Shown piece by piece: positions 11,390 through 27,799 of a stretch of 64,000 bases of DNA. Each line of letters opens with the position of its first letter. The first letter of the stretch is position 1. The stretch is taken from the NCBI GenBank assembly GCA_030248295.1, contig JASANH010001374.1, positions 806,001 to 870,000 of the forward strand, read 5' to 3'. Source of the stretch: Mesodorylaimus sp. YZB2_4 (taxonomy: Eukaryota > Nematoda > Enoplea > Dorylaimida > Dorylaimidae). The notes under the pieces are model-generated. The model was not told the origin of the DNA, did no database searches, and worked only from the letters and a program-made list of their open reading frames with translations. The position numbers and the translations under genes are program-made.

Positions 11390-12888
11390 TGAGGATGGTA
11401 GTCTCTGGCAGTGGACGATTAGCTCGGCGCAATGCCATTCAGCAGTGGTGTGGTGTGTGTAGGGGCCGATTATTCGATACTGTTGGCTACAGATTAGGTA
11501 TTTTTGCAATTTTCCATAGCTATATTGATGATAGTTTTCTACTGGTGTAGTGCCAGCTACCTGATAGTGTAATGTGGTTGTTCTCGGTGGATTACATGCC
11601 AGCTGTGCTAGTAAATGCCCGCGGATGGTGTTGTGTTTAGTGTGCGGGACGTGATATCGTGCTCTCTGCTTTTATGTCGACGCAGCCTTGCTCTTGGAAT
11701 TATCCTGTCACAAACGAGGCCTGCGGCTGTCGCTGACGTGCATTTTGATTGTTTCAAGCCTTGTGTGTGTGTTGTGCTATGATTGGCACGGGTGGCGGGC
11801 CTAAAACGTGCCAGCAGGACTGGCCGACCACGTGGTTGTGCAGTACTGCCAAGAGGGGGGCGTGTCTGTGGGAATCACGGACAATTGCCCCCACGCGCGA
11901 AATTCAAATTTTGCGAAATGCAACTGGCACCTAGGGACAGGGAAACAGAAGCTTGCAACTTGGGCTTTCACGAAAAGGCCTTTGCGACTGTTTTAGTCTT
12001 GCGCTTAGGAGGATTCTTGACGTCGAAAAAGCTTAGGCTCAGATAATTTTTTTGGGCGGCGGCAATAGCATCGAGGCGCCGCAGGTGCAATTTTACGCTA
12101 AGCCTATGCCTAAACCATTTTCGAGCCACAAATTCGCCTAAGCCCAAGCCTAAAATCAGTCGCAAAGACTCTTTTCGTGCAAGCCACAAGTTTGCAAGCA
12201 TCTGTAACCAATGCCTTTCCAGTTTAAAGCATTTTATGCGCAGTATCCAAGATAGACTAAGCCAAAGGTAACCCCGTGGGCCCAAGATTGCGGCTGCAAG
12301 TAGACCTATGGATAAAAACAACTGGCCAACGGCGCTTTTACTGCTCATTCCCTGATCATTACGCATTCACCTGCAATATTCCTCCGCCCACAATCAACGA
12401 GCCGCATAGGCAACGTGTGCGTACGTCGATTTTTAAGTACTCATGCCGAAAATTTAAAGATTGCCATGAATCAACCTGCTACGCACCATGCCCGATAACT
12501 TCGCCTCCTCACCTAATCAACTTCTCAATCATTTCGACCGAAAGACTGACCTACAACACGGTCGTCGCGATCGCTCTCATCCGCCGCTAGCAGACATCTC
12601 TGTGTACCTGCGGCCAGTGTTGCGGGGGGCAGTTGTCTGTTGGGTACAATTGTCCGCGGGAGGCAATTGTCCGCGTCCCGTTCGGGGCCTGGGTGGGCGG
12701 ATGAGTTTGAGAAAATGAACGATTAGACGAAAACGAAAACGTTGGCCTTTTCTTATCGTTTAGTTTGGAAAGAAGGCGGAGTTCGGGCGTTTGGCTTGCA
12801 TTAGAAAAACGACACCGCTGGCGGTGTGTTCTTGGGAGAATTCAAAATTTTGTCTTATTTCGACGATAAATTGGAGAGAAAAGAGGAA
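11390..12888. other. Intergenic, cytochrome c to HDHD5-like gene
   Basis: No gene was recognised. It contains a copy of the recurrent 11-mer CTAGCAGACAT at 12587-12597 and CCTAAG/TTAGGC-rich stretches near 12010-12150 related to the element at 8.4 kb. The GC-rich stretch at about 12600-12720, with AATTGTCCGCG repeated, may be promoter for the downstream gene. Confidence 0.5.
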
Positions 12889-19316
<6,428 letters not shown>

Positions 19317-19841
19317 GTTAAAAAATTTAGCTGTATTAGTCGGATTATGTAGATGGTGTTATCAGTTTTTGATGTGGCTGTATTCGCAATGGCGCTATCA
19401 ATGTGTAGGAAATGAGCTTTTCGATTTCCAGTTCTTTTTCAGTTTTGCTCTTGTCGAGTCATCGGGTACAACTGAACGCCTCGCGCCGGTGTCTTCTTGT
19501 CTGTACTTATATGCATGCTATAACCCTGCGGATAACCGGTGGCGAATGGTATGCAAAACTTGGGTGTCGAGTTGTAATGTGGGCGGAGTGGATGGGGGCG
19601 TGGCTTGCGGCTAGCCAATGGGAAATGAGCCGTGACGTGATTGGCTAGGAGATAGAATCAGGGCGGAGTTAGAGGAGGCGTGGCTTGCGACTAGCTAATA
19701 GGATGGCTAGAAAATGGGGCGTGCATTTCGAGAAATAACCAATCAGAAAACGGAAACAAAAACCAATCAGAAAATACGGCAGAACACTTGGTGATCAAAA
19801 TTCGAAAGGATATTGAATTGAAAATCACGAAAGAGTGCGGT
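19317..19841. other. Tail-to-tail intergenic region, HDHD5-like and FKBP2
   Basis: Contains two copies of GCGTGGCTTGCG followed by CTAGC (about 19598 and 19679), several CCAAT or ATTGG boxes (about 19614-19770) and GGGCGGAG boxes. These look promoter-like, although both flanking genes end here. No RNA gene was recognised. Confidence 0.45.
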
Positions 19842-20390
19842 TTATAATTCTTGTTGATTACGTTCAATGCGAATCAATTCGACGTCGAAAGTGAGGACGG
19901 CATTGGCTGAAAAGGGTAGAGTGGATGTTGTGGGATGGATGGAGGGGACACGGCAGACCTGGAATGGTGGGGGGCGATCCGTGAGTGCCGTAGCCCATAT
20001 CGGGTGGTATGACCAGTTTACGACGTTCGCCTTCGCACATGCTATAAAATTTAGGACGATTGATGGAGAATAGGGAGCGGGCAGAGGAACTCACTTCAAC
20101 ATTCCCTGATCCCAGCCTTTGATCACTTGTCCCATACCCAACGAAAAGATGAAAGGATTATCGCGTTTTCGTGAGCTATCGAATTCGGTACCATCTTCTA
20201 ATGTACCCGTGTAATGCACGTGTAAAATATCGCCTTTTCTTGATCGAGTTTTACAATCGTCGACTCGTTTTTTCACACCGATTTGCAATTTCGTTACTTT
20301 CGAGGCGCCGTTTTCTTTAGCGTGGCAAATAGCGATTAAAATAATGAGCGAAAGAAAAAAAAGAAATCGCGGAGAGGCGAATGAGGCCAT
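19842..20390 (-). CDS. FKBP2: FKBP2-type endoplasmic-reticulum peptidyl-prolyl isomerase
   Basis: Catalyses cis-trans isomerisation of prolyl bonds in the ER lumen. Minus-strand exons 20390-20095, 20041-19959 and 19906-19842 join to 147 residues. The hydrophobic leader [16 protein letters not shown] is a signal peptide. The FKBP domain shows [13 protein letters not shown], the pocket [38 protein letters not shown] and [13 protein letters not shown]. The protein ends QQEL, a possible weak ER-retention tail; human FKBP2 ends in RTEL. The start is the Met just before the signal peptide; an in-frame upstream ORF extension to 20441 would bury the signal. It is divergent from parvin, with 268 bp between start codons. 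Confidence 0.95.
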
Positions 20391-20658
20391 TTCAGAAAAA
20401 CTTAACTTCTTCACAGAATAAAATACGTATTTTAGTGGCAAATCTTTTTAGGACACGTAATCTTTTGTATTCCCGCACTCTAGCAGACATTGCTTTATCT
20501 TTTGCTGCTTATAACAAAAAAAAACTGGAAGTGTGCGTTTTTGGCGAATTACTTTGGAAATTTTTAGACTTGACGTCATAACTTTGAGAAGAGAAGACTA
20601 GTTCTGTCGAGCTAATCAAATATTTACCGAGTATATTTTTATCGTTCGATCAATAAGC
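20391..20658. promoter_or_regulatory. Shared divergent promoter of FKBP2 (-) and parvin (+)
   Basis: Only 268 bp separate the two start codons, so the promoters must overlap or be shared. A perfect palindrome TGACGTCA sits at 20571-20578. The recurrent 11-mer CTAGCAGACAT sits at 20480-20490. No TATA box is obvious. Confidence 0.5.
20571..20578. promoter_or_regulatory. CRE-like palindrome TGACGTCA
   Basis: The exact 8-bp CREB/ATF consensus in the divergent promoter. The ACGT core is also bound by XBP1/ATF6 family bZIP proteins of the unfolded-protein response, which would suit an ER gene; use is inferred only. Confidence 0.4.
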
Positions 20659-23600
20659 ATGTCGTCCACGTTGACACTGAGTCGAGGAACGGGCAGTTTG
20701 AAAAGAAAGGAGCACCAGCCAGTCAGCAATGTGGCCTTGTCCACGTCGGAAATGACATTGGACAAAGAGAGAATGGCCACATCCACTACTACTTTGTCGA
20801 AATCGGGAAAATCAAAGACGGAAACGTTAAAGAAACAACCGAAATCGAAACAGCAATTGGATGAAGAAGAGGCGGTGAAAATCGAAGTGGAAGGGCGAGA
20901 TGCTATTGATTACAATGGTGAGCAGTGTGGGTTTTGTCGGAGAGAAGAGGAGCATTTTAGTAAACCTTGGGCTCATTCAGGCTCAGTCCAGCGCAGAACT
21001 TGTACGTTTCCAGGTTTCAAAAGGCCTTCTGCAGTTTGGGATTAGGGTTCGTTATGCTAGGCTATGCGGGTTTTTCCCGGCGGGATCGGGATGGTGAGCT
21101 AAACTGAAGGTGCTGGTCAAAGTTGGCATTGTAGGACCGATTAGATCTTGATCGTAAAATGATCAATCTGATCATTTAGTCCCATCGATCAGATCTGATC
21201 ACGTCATCATCGATTCGATCGCACGATAATTTAGATCTACCGGATCGATCAGTCTGACCAAATCGATCGCGTCGTTCTTATTTGAACTATTCTTTCGTAC
21301 ATGGCTTCATTGGATTCTTACATGTCGACTTGAAAATTTTCAGGGAAGTACCTTAATTGTTCATTTTAGCCATGCCAGTCACCATCGAAATTACGGCAGC
21401 CGACTTGGAGGAGGGACAAGAAAAAGCGGTGGTAACGGAAGAAGCTTTACAACAACCGAAAGTGCAAGAAGTGATTCGTTTGCTAATCGATTGGATCAAT
21501 GACGAATTGGCACAAGAACGTATCGTGGTCAAGCATATCGTCGAAGATTTGTACGATGGTTTGGTTATTCAAAAATTAATCGAGAAATTGGCCAAGATCC
21601 AAGTAAGTCGAGATAAGCATCCGAAACTTAGCGCTTCTGGCGAGGGGGTCTGAAATTTTTCAGGCGTTTGACAGGGGGAGTATCCAGGAAGAAAAAACAA
21701 GTTTTTTTGTCCACTGCGTTATCAATTTTTTACATTAACAAGGTTCGCACGTGTCGCTGAAATGAATTTCCCAGGTGCACTAGGCAAAAATTAAAAATTT
21801 TCAAGATTAATTTCCTAGTTTGAAACCTAAAAAATGCAGCCTTTCACTTTTTCCCTTTTTTTGGCTCGAAGGTTTCATTTTCCCCAATTTTTCAGGTTTT
21901 GCGAACAAACGTAAAAATTATCCCCTGAATTTTCACAATCTACAACCTCAAAATGTAATTTTTTCAGTTTCGCCTGATTTTCGCAGGTTTTCCAGACACG
22001 GTCCTTGGGCAGTCGCGTGTGCGTCAAATTCGCAGAGTCGCCGCTTTCAGGCGATTTTTCTCGAAATTTTCAGCGATAACCTAATTTGATGTCAGCGACA
22101 ATTTTGTAGAGAGAAATTTGCTCTATCTAGCGGATATAATTTTGAGGTTCGATTTTTCGTTTCCAGTTTCTATCAAAGATTTTTCGTAAGTTTATGAGAT
22201 TCAAATGGAAAAAAATTTTGTATAATCTTAATAACAGTAGTGAAAGCCAAACAGAGATAACCAGTCGATAGAGCAAATTTTTCTCTATGAAGTTTTTGCT
22301 GATTTAAACCCTCGTTATCGCTTAAAATTTCGAAACAAATTGACCTAGAGTTGGCGAAGGCGCTAAAACGTGTTTAAGACGGGCGTGTGCACCCGACTGG
22401 AATTTCCTGGTTTTTCAAACTTGACTGAGCCTTGCGATCGTGCTTCATGCAATGGCGTGTGCACACGGTTTAGGGTTTTGATTTTTGTCCATAAAACCTA
22501 GAAAGAATTGGGGAAAAAGGAATTTTTTAGCCGAAATCGGGAAAAACTGGAAGGTTGCATTTTGAGGTTTCAAACTTAAGAAATTGAAGGAAATTTTAAT
22601 TTTTGCCTGGACGAAGCCTCACGTGGGTCATGTCGTCCCCGTATTCGGGCATGTCACAAGTTTTAAGTCTGGATGGCGCTGCAGTTCGGTCCCATTTGAT
22701 AGTCTATCGTCTCTGTCGTTGTGGCTCCTTCAGTATTGAAAATTGCGTCGGAACTGCGAAGCTCAATGAGAGGCGTCATTTTCGGGCAAGCTTGTCACTG
22801 CGCTGAGCCAAGTTTCCCTCGCGACTGTAATAAGGTTCTTGCACCTGAGCATCAATGCGCGCGGCAAATTCAAATTTTCGCAATCCACGAGTTTTTTTTA
22901 AACTTACAAGCACGCTCTGTTGCACTTTTTTTTCATTTCGAGAATTGGACTTGAACAGGGTTAAAAAGTCTGGGCTCGAGGCAGGATTTTTTCAGCTTTT
23001 TCAAGGTTAGGTGGTGGATTGGAGTCAAGCCCTTTTTTCAGAATTTTAAGATTACAAAATTGACAATATTTCAAGGAGTGGTCACCAGGGCTACGCCCGC
23101 AGTTTCGGATGCTGGTTGAGATGTTTAGAACTGGGGGACTAAGAAATATTGATTTTTCAGATGGAAGTGCCGGAAGTATCTCAAAGCGAAGAAGGGCAAT
23201 TGCAAAAATTGCGTGTTGTCTTGGATTATTGTTCGAAAGTGGTTCGAATTCAACGTTGGCAAGAATTACGTTGGACAGCGGAAGCGGTTCATGGAAAAGA
23301 TTTGGCTGCCATTTTACAATTATTGGTGGCATTGGCCTTACATTTCCGGGCGCCAGTCCGTTTCCCGGAACATTGTCAATTGCAAGTGTTGGTCGTACAA
23401 CGTCGCGAGGGCCAGTTGCAAACTCGATACGTGACCGAGGAGATCACCGGCGTGCAAGAAGAATTTGGTTTACGAGGCGAACGAGACGCGTTCGATACAC
23501 TTTTCGATCATGCACCGGACAAATTGCAAGTGGTGAAAAAATCGTTGTTGACATTTGTCAATAAACATTTGAATAAGATTAATTTGGAGGTGAGTGTAAA

Positions 23601-24408
23601 AAATTTAAAATAATTCAGTTTTGCGACGAAGAATTTGAATTTCCCGCTGAAAGCCGCTTATGACGATTTCGCGCTGATAAAAAGTGTGCGCTTCCCGCTA
23701 AAGCTGTTTTAAACAGCAGCAGGAACTTCTGGTCAGTTTTTGTAAAGAAAACCAATAAACCATAAATCAGGAAATCTGCCAGGACGACTAGCGCCCTGGA
23801 TTTTTCATCTATGTAAAATTGTCATAATCGGATTGAAGCGGGAAATTTGAATTTTTTAATTTATGAAGCCTGCGAAATGGTTTATTGAATTTTTTCAAAT
23901 TTTTAGGTGTCCGATTTGGAGACTCAATTTCAAGACGGTGTTGATTTAGTTTTATTGATGGGATTATTAGAAGCCTATTTCGTCCCTTTATATAGCTTCC
24001 ATTTGACACCGAATAATTTCGAGCAACGCGTGCACAATGTGGCCTTCAGTTTCGAATTGATGGAACAAGCTGGATTGCCGCGTCCGAAATCGAGGCCCGA
24101 AGATATTGCCAATGGCGATGTCAAGTGCACTTTGCGCTTGCTTTACAGCTTGTTCTCCAAGTGAGTGGTTGTGTCTTCTTAAGTGTTCCAGGGGGGAATG
24201 TGTCAGACCAGATCGGGTGGGTTTTCAGGCTCACATAGCATGATGATAGTAAAAACTGAAACAATGGGCTATATAGAAGTTTTAAGCGAGATAATTTTTG
24301 GCGGGAATTCAAATTTCGGAAACATGGAAAAGTGTTGTTAAGGATTTTCATATTGTTGAATGTTGTTGGGAGATGTTTTGCTTCTATTTTAGGTACAAGC
24401 ACTTGTAA
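20659..24408 (+). CDS. Parvin (actopaxin), focal-adhesion CH-domain protein
   Basis: Cytoplasmic adaptor of the ILK-PINCH-parvin complex linking integrins to actin. Exons 20659-20917, 21370-21602, 23161-23589, 23907-24160 and 24393-24408 join to 396 residues. The N-terminal 90 residues are low-complexity Ser/Thr/Lys. The first calponin-homology domain starts at QEVIRLLIDWINDELAQERIVVKHIVEDLYDG. The second contains RDAFDTLFDHAPDKL, KKSLLTFVNKHLNKINLE and QFQDGVDLVLLMGLLEAYFVPL, all close to animal parvins. The last exon adds only the final four-residue tail and stop. Intron 2 (21603-23160) is repeat-rich. The single gene does not show which vertebrate paralogue (alpha, beta or gamma) is nearest. 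Confidence 0.95.
22785..22955 (+). repeat. Dispersed repeat in parvin intron, copy 1
   Basis: The stretch with CACCTGAGCATCAATGCGCG and CATTTCGAGAATTGGACT recurs reverse-complemented, with divergence, at about 26728-26920 in the RPRD1-like gene. Confidence 0.6.
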
Positions 24409-25115
24409 GAATAACTCTGGGATTCGATGTGGTTTTAGCCCAAAGAATGAATTCGAGCGATCTGCTTTTCGCATATTTTTTATTGGTGCTTGGCAAGCTA
24501 TATTCGAGTTTGAGATGTGTTACCTTTTTATGGACGATTATTATTTAGAGTGCTAGTCGCCTGTGAGTTTGCCCATGCAGGCATAATAGGCTTTTCATAG
24601 TGAAGTCATTGATTATTGCACTGCCTTCCAGGATTGCATTGATTCAATTATGCTGTCTTGGATTTTTAGTTGATTGTAGGAGGAGTGAAAATAAAGTTCA
24701 AAGTTTATGAAGATTTTGTCGGTGGTGAGGATGTACGAGGAAGTAGGGCTGCTAAGGTTTTGCGGAAGATTTGAATTTCGCGCCTTAGTTTGTACCTGAA
24801 ATTCCGTACGCCGAGAGATGTCTGCTAGCAGCGCGACGATTTGACGAAACAAGATTAGAACATTTCAAGAATCTGTTTTGTAATTTGAAGCTCAAAGTGG
24901 CCCGAGTTTTGGCAAAAACATTGCAAAAGAAGTTGTCGTGCGGGATTGAGCAATTCGATGACATTATGCAGAAAAAGTTCAAATTTCGCGCCTCAGTGTG
25001 TACCTGGAAGTCTTGTAGTGGTCTGATGTCTGCTAGCACCGCGTATCTACGTTTCGACGAAACAGGATCCGGTCGGTACCAAATTTGGGACTTGTTTTGT
25101 AAATTGAAGCTCGAA
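24409..25115. other. Intergenic, parvin to RPRD1-like gene
   Basis: The second half is a tandem duplication of the RPRD1-like 5' region (copy at 24769-24937). The recurrent motif ATGTCTGCTAG appears at 24818 and 25026. Otherwise nothing was recognised. Confidence 0.7.
24769..24937 (+). pseudogene. Partial tandem duplicate of the RPRD1-like 5' region and first codons
   Basis: Aligns with 24977-25159 in order, including AATTTCGCGCC, GTGTCTACCTG-like and TCTGCTAGCA blocks, the TTGAAGCTC leader and ACATTGCAAAAGAAG in the first coding exon. In this copy the ATG of the true start is GTG, and the frame diverges after Lys-Lys-Leu-Ser, so it cannot give the protein N-terminus. Confidence 0.7.
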
Positions 25116-27405
25116 ATGGCCGGTTTCTCGGAACAAACATTGCAAAAGAAGCTGTCAGAATTAAGTAATACATTGCCCAGTATTCAAACAATGTCGTTGT
25201 GGTTGATTCATCATCGCAAACATTCCAAGGTAACAACTTAATTTTTTTGTGATTTTCTTTATTTATTTGTTTTGAAATCATGAAAACTAATAAATAATGT
25301 GTTGTTTTAATGAAAGTAATCAAGCACGGGTTAAGAATTGAGGTTTTTTCAGACAATTGTTGATCTTTGGTTGAAAGAAGTTCGTCGAGAACGTGATTGC
25401 AAAAGATTATTAACATTTATTTATTTGGCCAATGATGTTATTCAGAATTCGCGGAAAAGGTGGCCTCTATTTCGAGAACAATTTCAAAGTGTTTTAATCG
25501 CGGCTTTGGCTCACGTTGCTCGGCACACGGACGCCAATACTTTGCGTAATGTCCGTCGAGTTTTGGATGTTTGGCGACAACGGAACGTGTACGATGACGA
25601 ATTTTTGACACGTCTAACCTACGGGATAACGTCGAATTTATCGAGAGATATGTTGGCTTTGTTTAACGAAGGGGCGGCCAAAACGCCGCCAAGGACGGAG
25701 GTAAGGATTGACCGGCCCTTTCGAAGTCTGACAATGAGATTAGGGTTAGTGTGGGATTAGGATTAAGAATATGTAAATCCTAATCCCACTCTAACCCTTG
25801 CTTGGCTTTGTTTTTATGATGGTTTCTAGCTTCTCAACTTACATTTTAATAATGGCTGTGGTGGGGATTTACGGTGTCCTGGTTTCAGGATTCGTCAAAG
25901 ACTCGTTCGAGTGATGGTTCAACGACATCGACACCCGCGGAAGCAGCAAAACCGATCTCGACTCCGAATACGACTACGACTTTTTCGAAACCAAAGACGT
26001 ACAGTTTCGGGTCACCACTGGCGCCACCGCTTGGCGTTGAATTGCCGTTGAATTTCTTACGAACACCTGATGACGAGGACGAAACGGGTGAAAAAAAATC
26101 GGGGACAAAGGAAGAAGCTGATGTTGCTATCGATGCGGCGGCTACCACAGAATTAATGAATTCATTGAAAGATTTAGAAAAAGCGGCGTCGGCTGATGTT
26201 CGAATGCGGTAAGAGAGGCGTAGAGGGGGTGGGGACTTGGTGGGTGTGGTCTAATGCAGGATCGGCCAGTTTGATTGAGTGAGAGGCGGCGAAATTCAAA
26301 TCTGAAAAATGGCGGGAATATTTGGAGTATCAGAATTTTGGCCCAGGGTATCTGAGGAAAATCCATGTCTCGTCTATTGCTGAAGGCATTGAAAAGTGGG
26401 TCCAGCTCTGGGAATTGAACCCAGGTGTCTTACATTTTTCTTGGAGACTACTTTTTTCAGATTGGTGACTGGGTCGGCTGTACTGTAAAAGTTTTTGTTG
26501 TAGGGAGCAAATTGCCCAGTTTCCGCCCGACGTAGCCGACTTGTCGAAACTGAAGAATGTGAAGAGCAAGGAGGATGCGGATCGGTTCAGTGTGCTGGTC
26601 TCACAAGCAGACACTATGTTGGCTGAGTACAATGCCAGGTACGTCGAGTCTAGGACACCAGTCGGGATGGAACCTCCTTTAGCGCCCTGGGGCCACCTAT
26701 TATGGCAGGACAGGCTAGAGTGCGAGTCACATTCTCGAAATGAACAAACACGAGCGAACAGATAATCCGCTGTAATGTTGTACCACAAAACTCGTCAACA
26801 CTAAAGTATTTGAATTTCCCGCGCGCTCTGATGCTCAGGTGCAAGGACCTTATGGCAGTCGGGAGGGAAGCTTGTCTGAGTGCAGTGAGAGGATTGTGCA
26901 AAATGCCTACTTGCTGCCCCCAAACCGTGTTGCATGAATGCAGTACGATCACAAGGCTCAGGGTAAAAGTGTTTACTCAAGTTTTGAAAAGTCAGGGAAT
27001 CCAAGAAGTGTCTTCAAAACCTGCGAAGATTCTTCCAGTTTTTTTTCCTTCCCAGACCCCCTTTTTAAGCGCTCCAAAAATTTCAGAGCTCCCCCTCTAG
27101 CCTTGGTCTAGGGTTCGGATGCTGATAATTGGCCCGTAAACTTGTGTCTGTTTGTCAGATTGAATGAAGAATTAGAAAAACGGAAGACGAGTTTAGTCAA
27201 ATTGGAAGGTTTTATTGCTGCGCATAAACGACGTATTGAAGAAGAGACCAAAGAACTAACCACGTGGAAAGAGAAATTGGCACGATTATCGACGGATCGG
27301 CAGGAATTGTTGGTTCATATTCAATCGTTGCCCGATTTATCAAAGTTGCCAGACCCCACTAAGCTACCACCTTTGCCAAGTGCCGGCGATTTGTTCACTA
27401 AATGA
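25116..27405 (+). CDS. RPRD1-type CID protein, RNA polymerase II CTD binding
   Basis: RPRD1A/B proteins bind phosphorylated RNA polymerase II C-terminal domain repeats and recruit the CTD phosphatase RPAP2 in the nucleus. Exons 25116-25229, 25353-25700, 25889-26208, 26504-26638 and 27159-27405 join to 387 residues. Residues 1-130 form the CID domain: FSEQTLQKKLSELSNT, WLIHHRKHSK, RLLTFIYLANDVIQNSRKR and RRVLDVWRQRNVYDDEF. A Ser/Thr/Pro-rich linker follows, then a coiled-coil C-terminus with AEYNARLNEELEKRK and the family ending HIQSLPDLSKLP...LPSAGDLF. It matches metazoan RPRD1 throughout. The linker is longer than in vertebrate RPRD1B. The 5' region is duplicated upstream. Confidence 0.94.
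26728..26920 (-). repeat. Dispersed repeat in RPRD1-like intron, copy 2
   Basis: Diverged reverse complement of 22785-22955, containing CGCGCGCTCTGATGCTCAGG and ATTCTCGAAATGAA. Confidence 0.6.
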
Positions 27406-27799
27406 TGGATATTGTGTTATGTGATGGGTTGTGTATGCACTTAGGTGTGTCGTGGGACGAAATTGAGTTTAAAGGTTAGAAATAGTCAGTCATCCACGCA
27501 ATCTGAACCTACATTTTACCAGGATAGTTCGTACTTTAAATGTTTTACTTGCAGTTAGCTCGGAAAAGCAATGATTTAGTTTCTGATAGATTGCATAATT
27601 TGTTTTTAAATTTGGTCTAACTGTAGAGACTAGCTGGTTAAAATTTTGCAACTGGATCTGAATCGATATTGTACCAAACCAAGGTGTGCGCGTGAGTGGG
27701 TTACTGTAATCGCTTGGACCACCCGCGTGATGAGTTGTCGAAAACCTCGTGATCGATTTTCATTCGGATTATCCGAATTTTCTTTAAAATATTTGCATA
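27406..27799. other. Short intergenic gap before the Ac45-like gene
   Basis: 394 bp between the RPRD1-like stop and the next start codon. It must hold one 3' end and one promoter. No canonical AATAAA or TATA box stood out. Confidence 0.5.
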
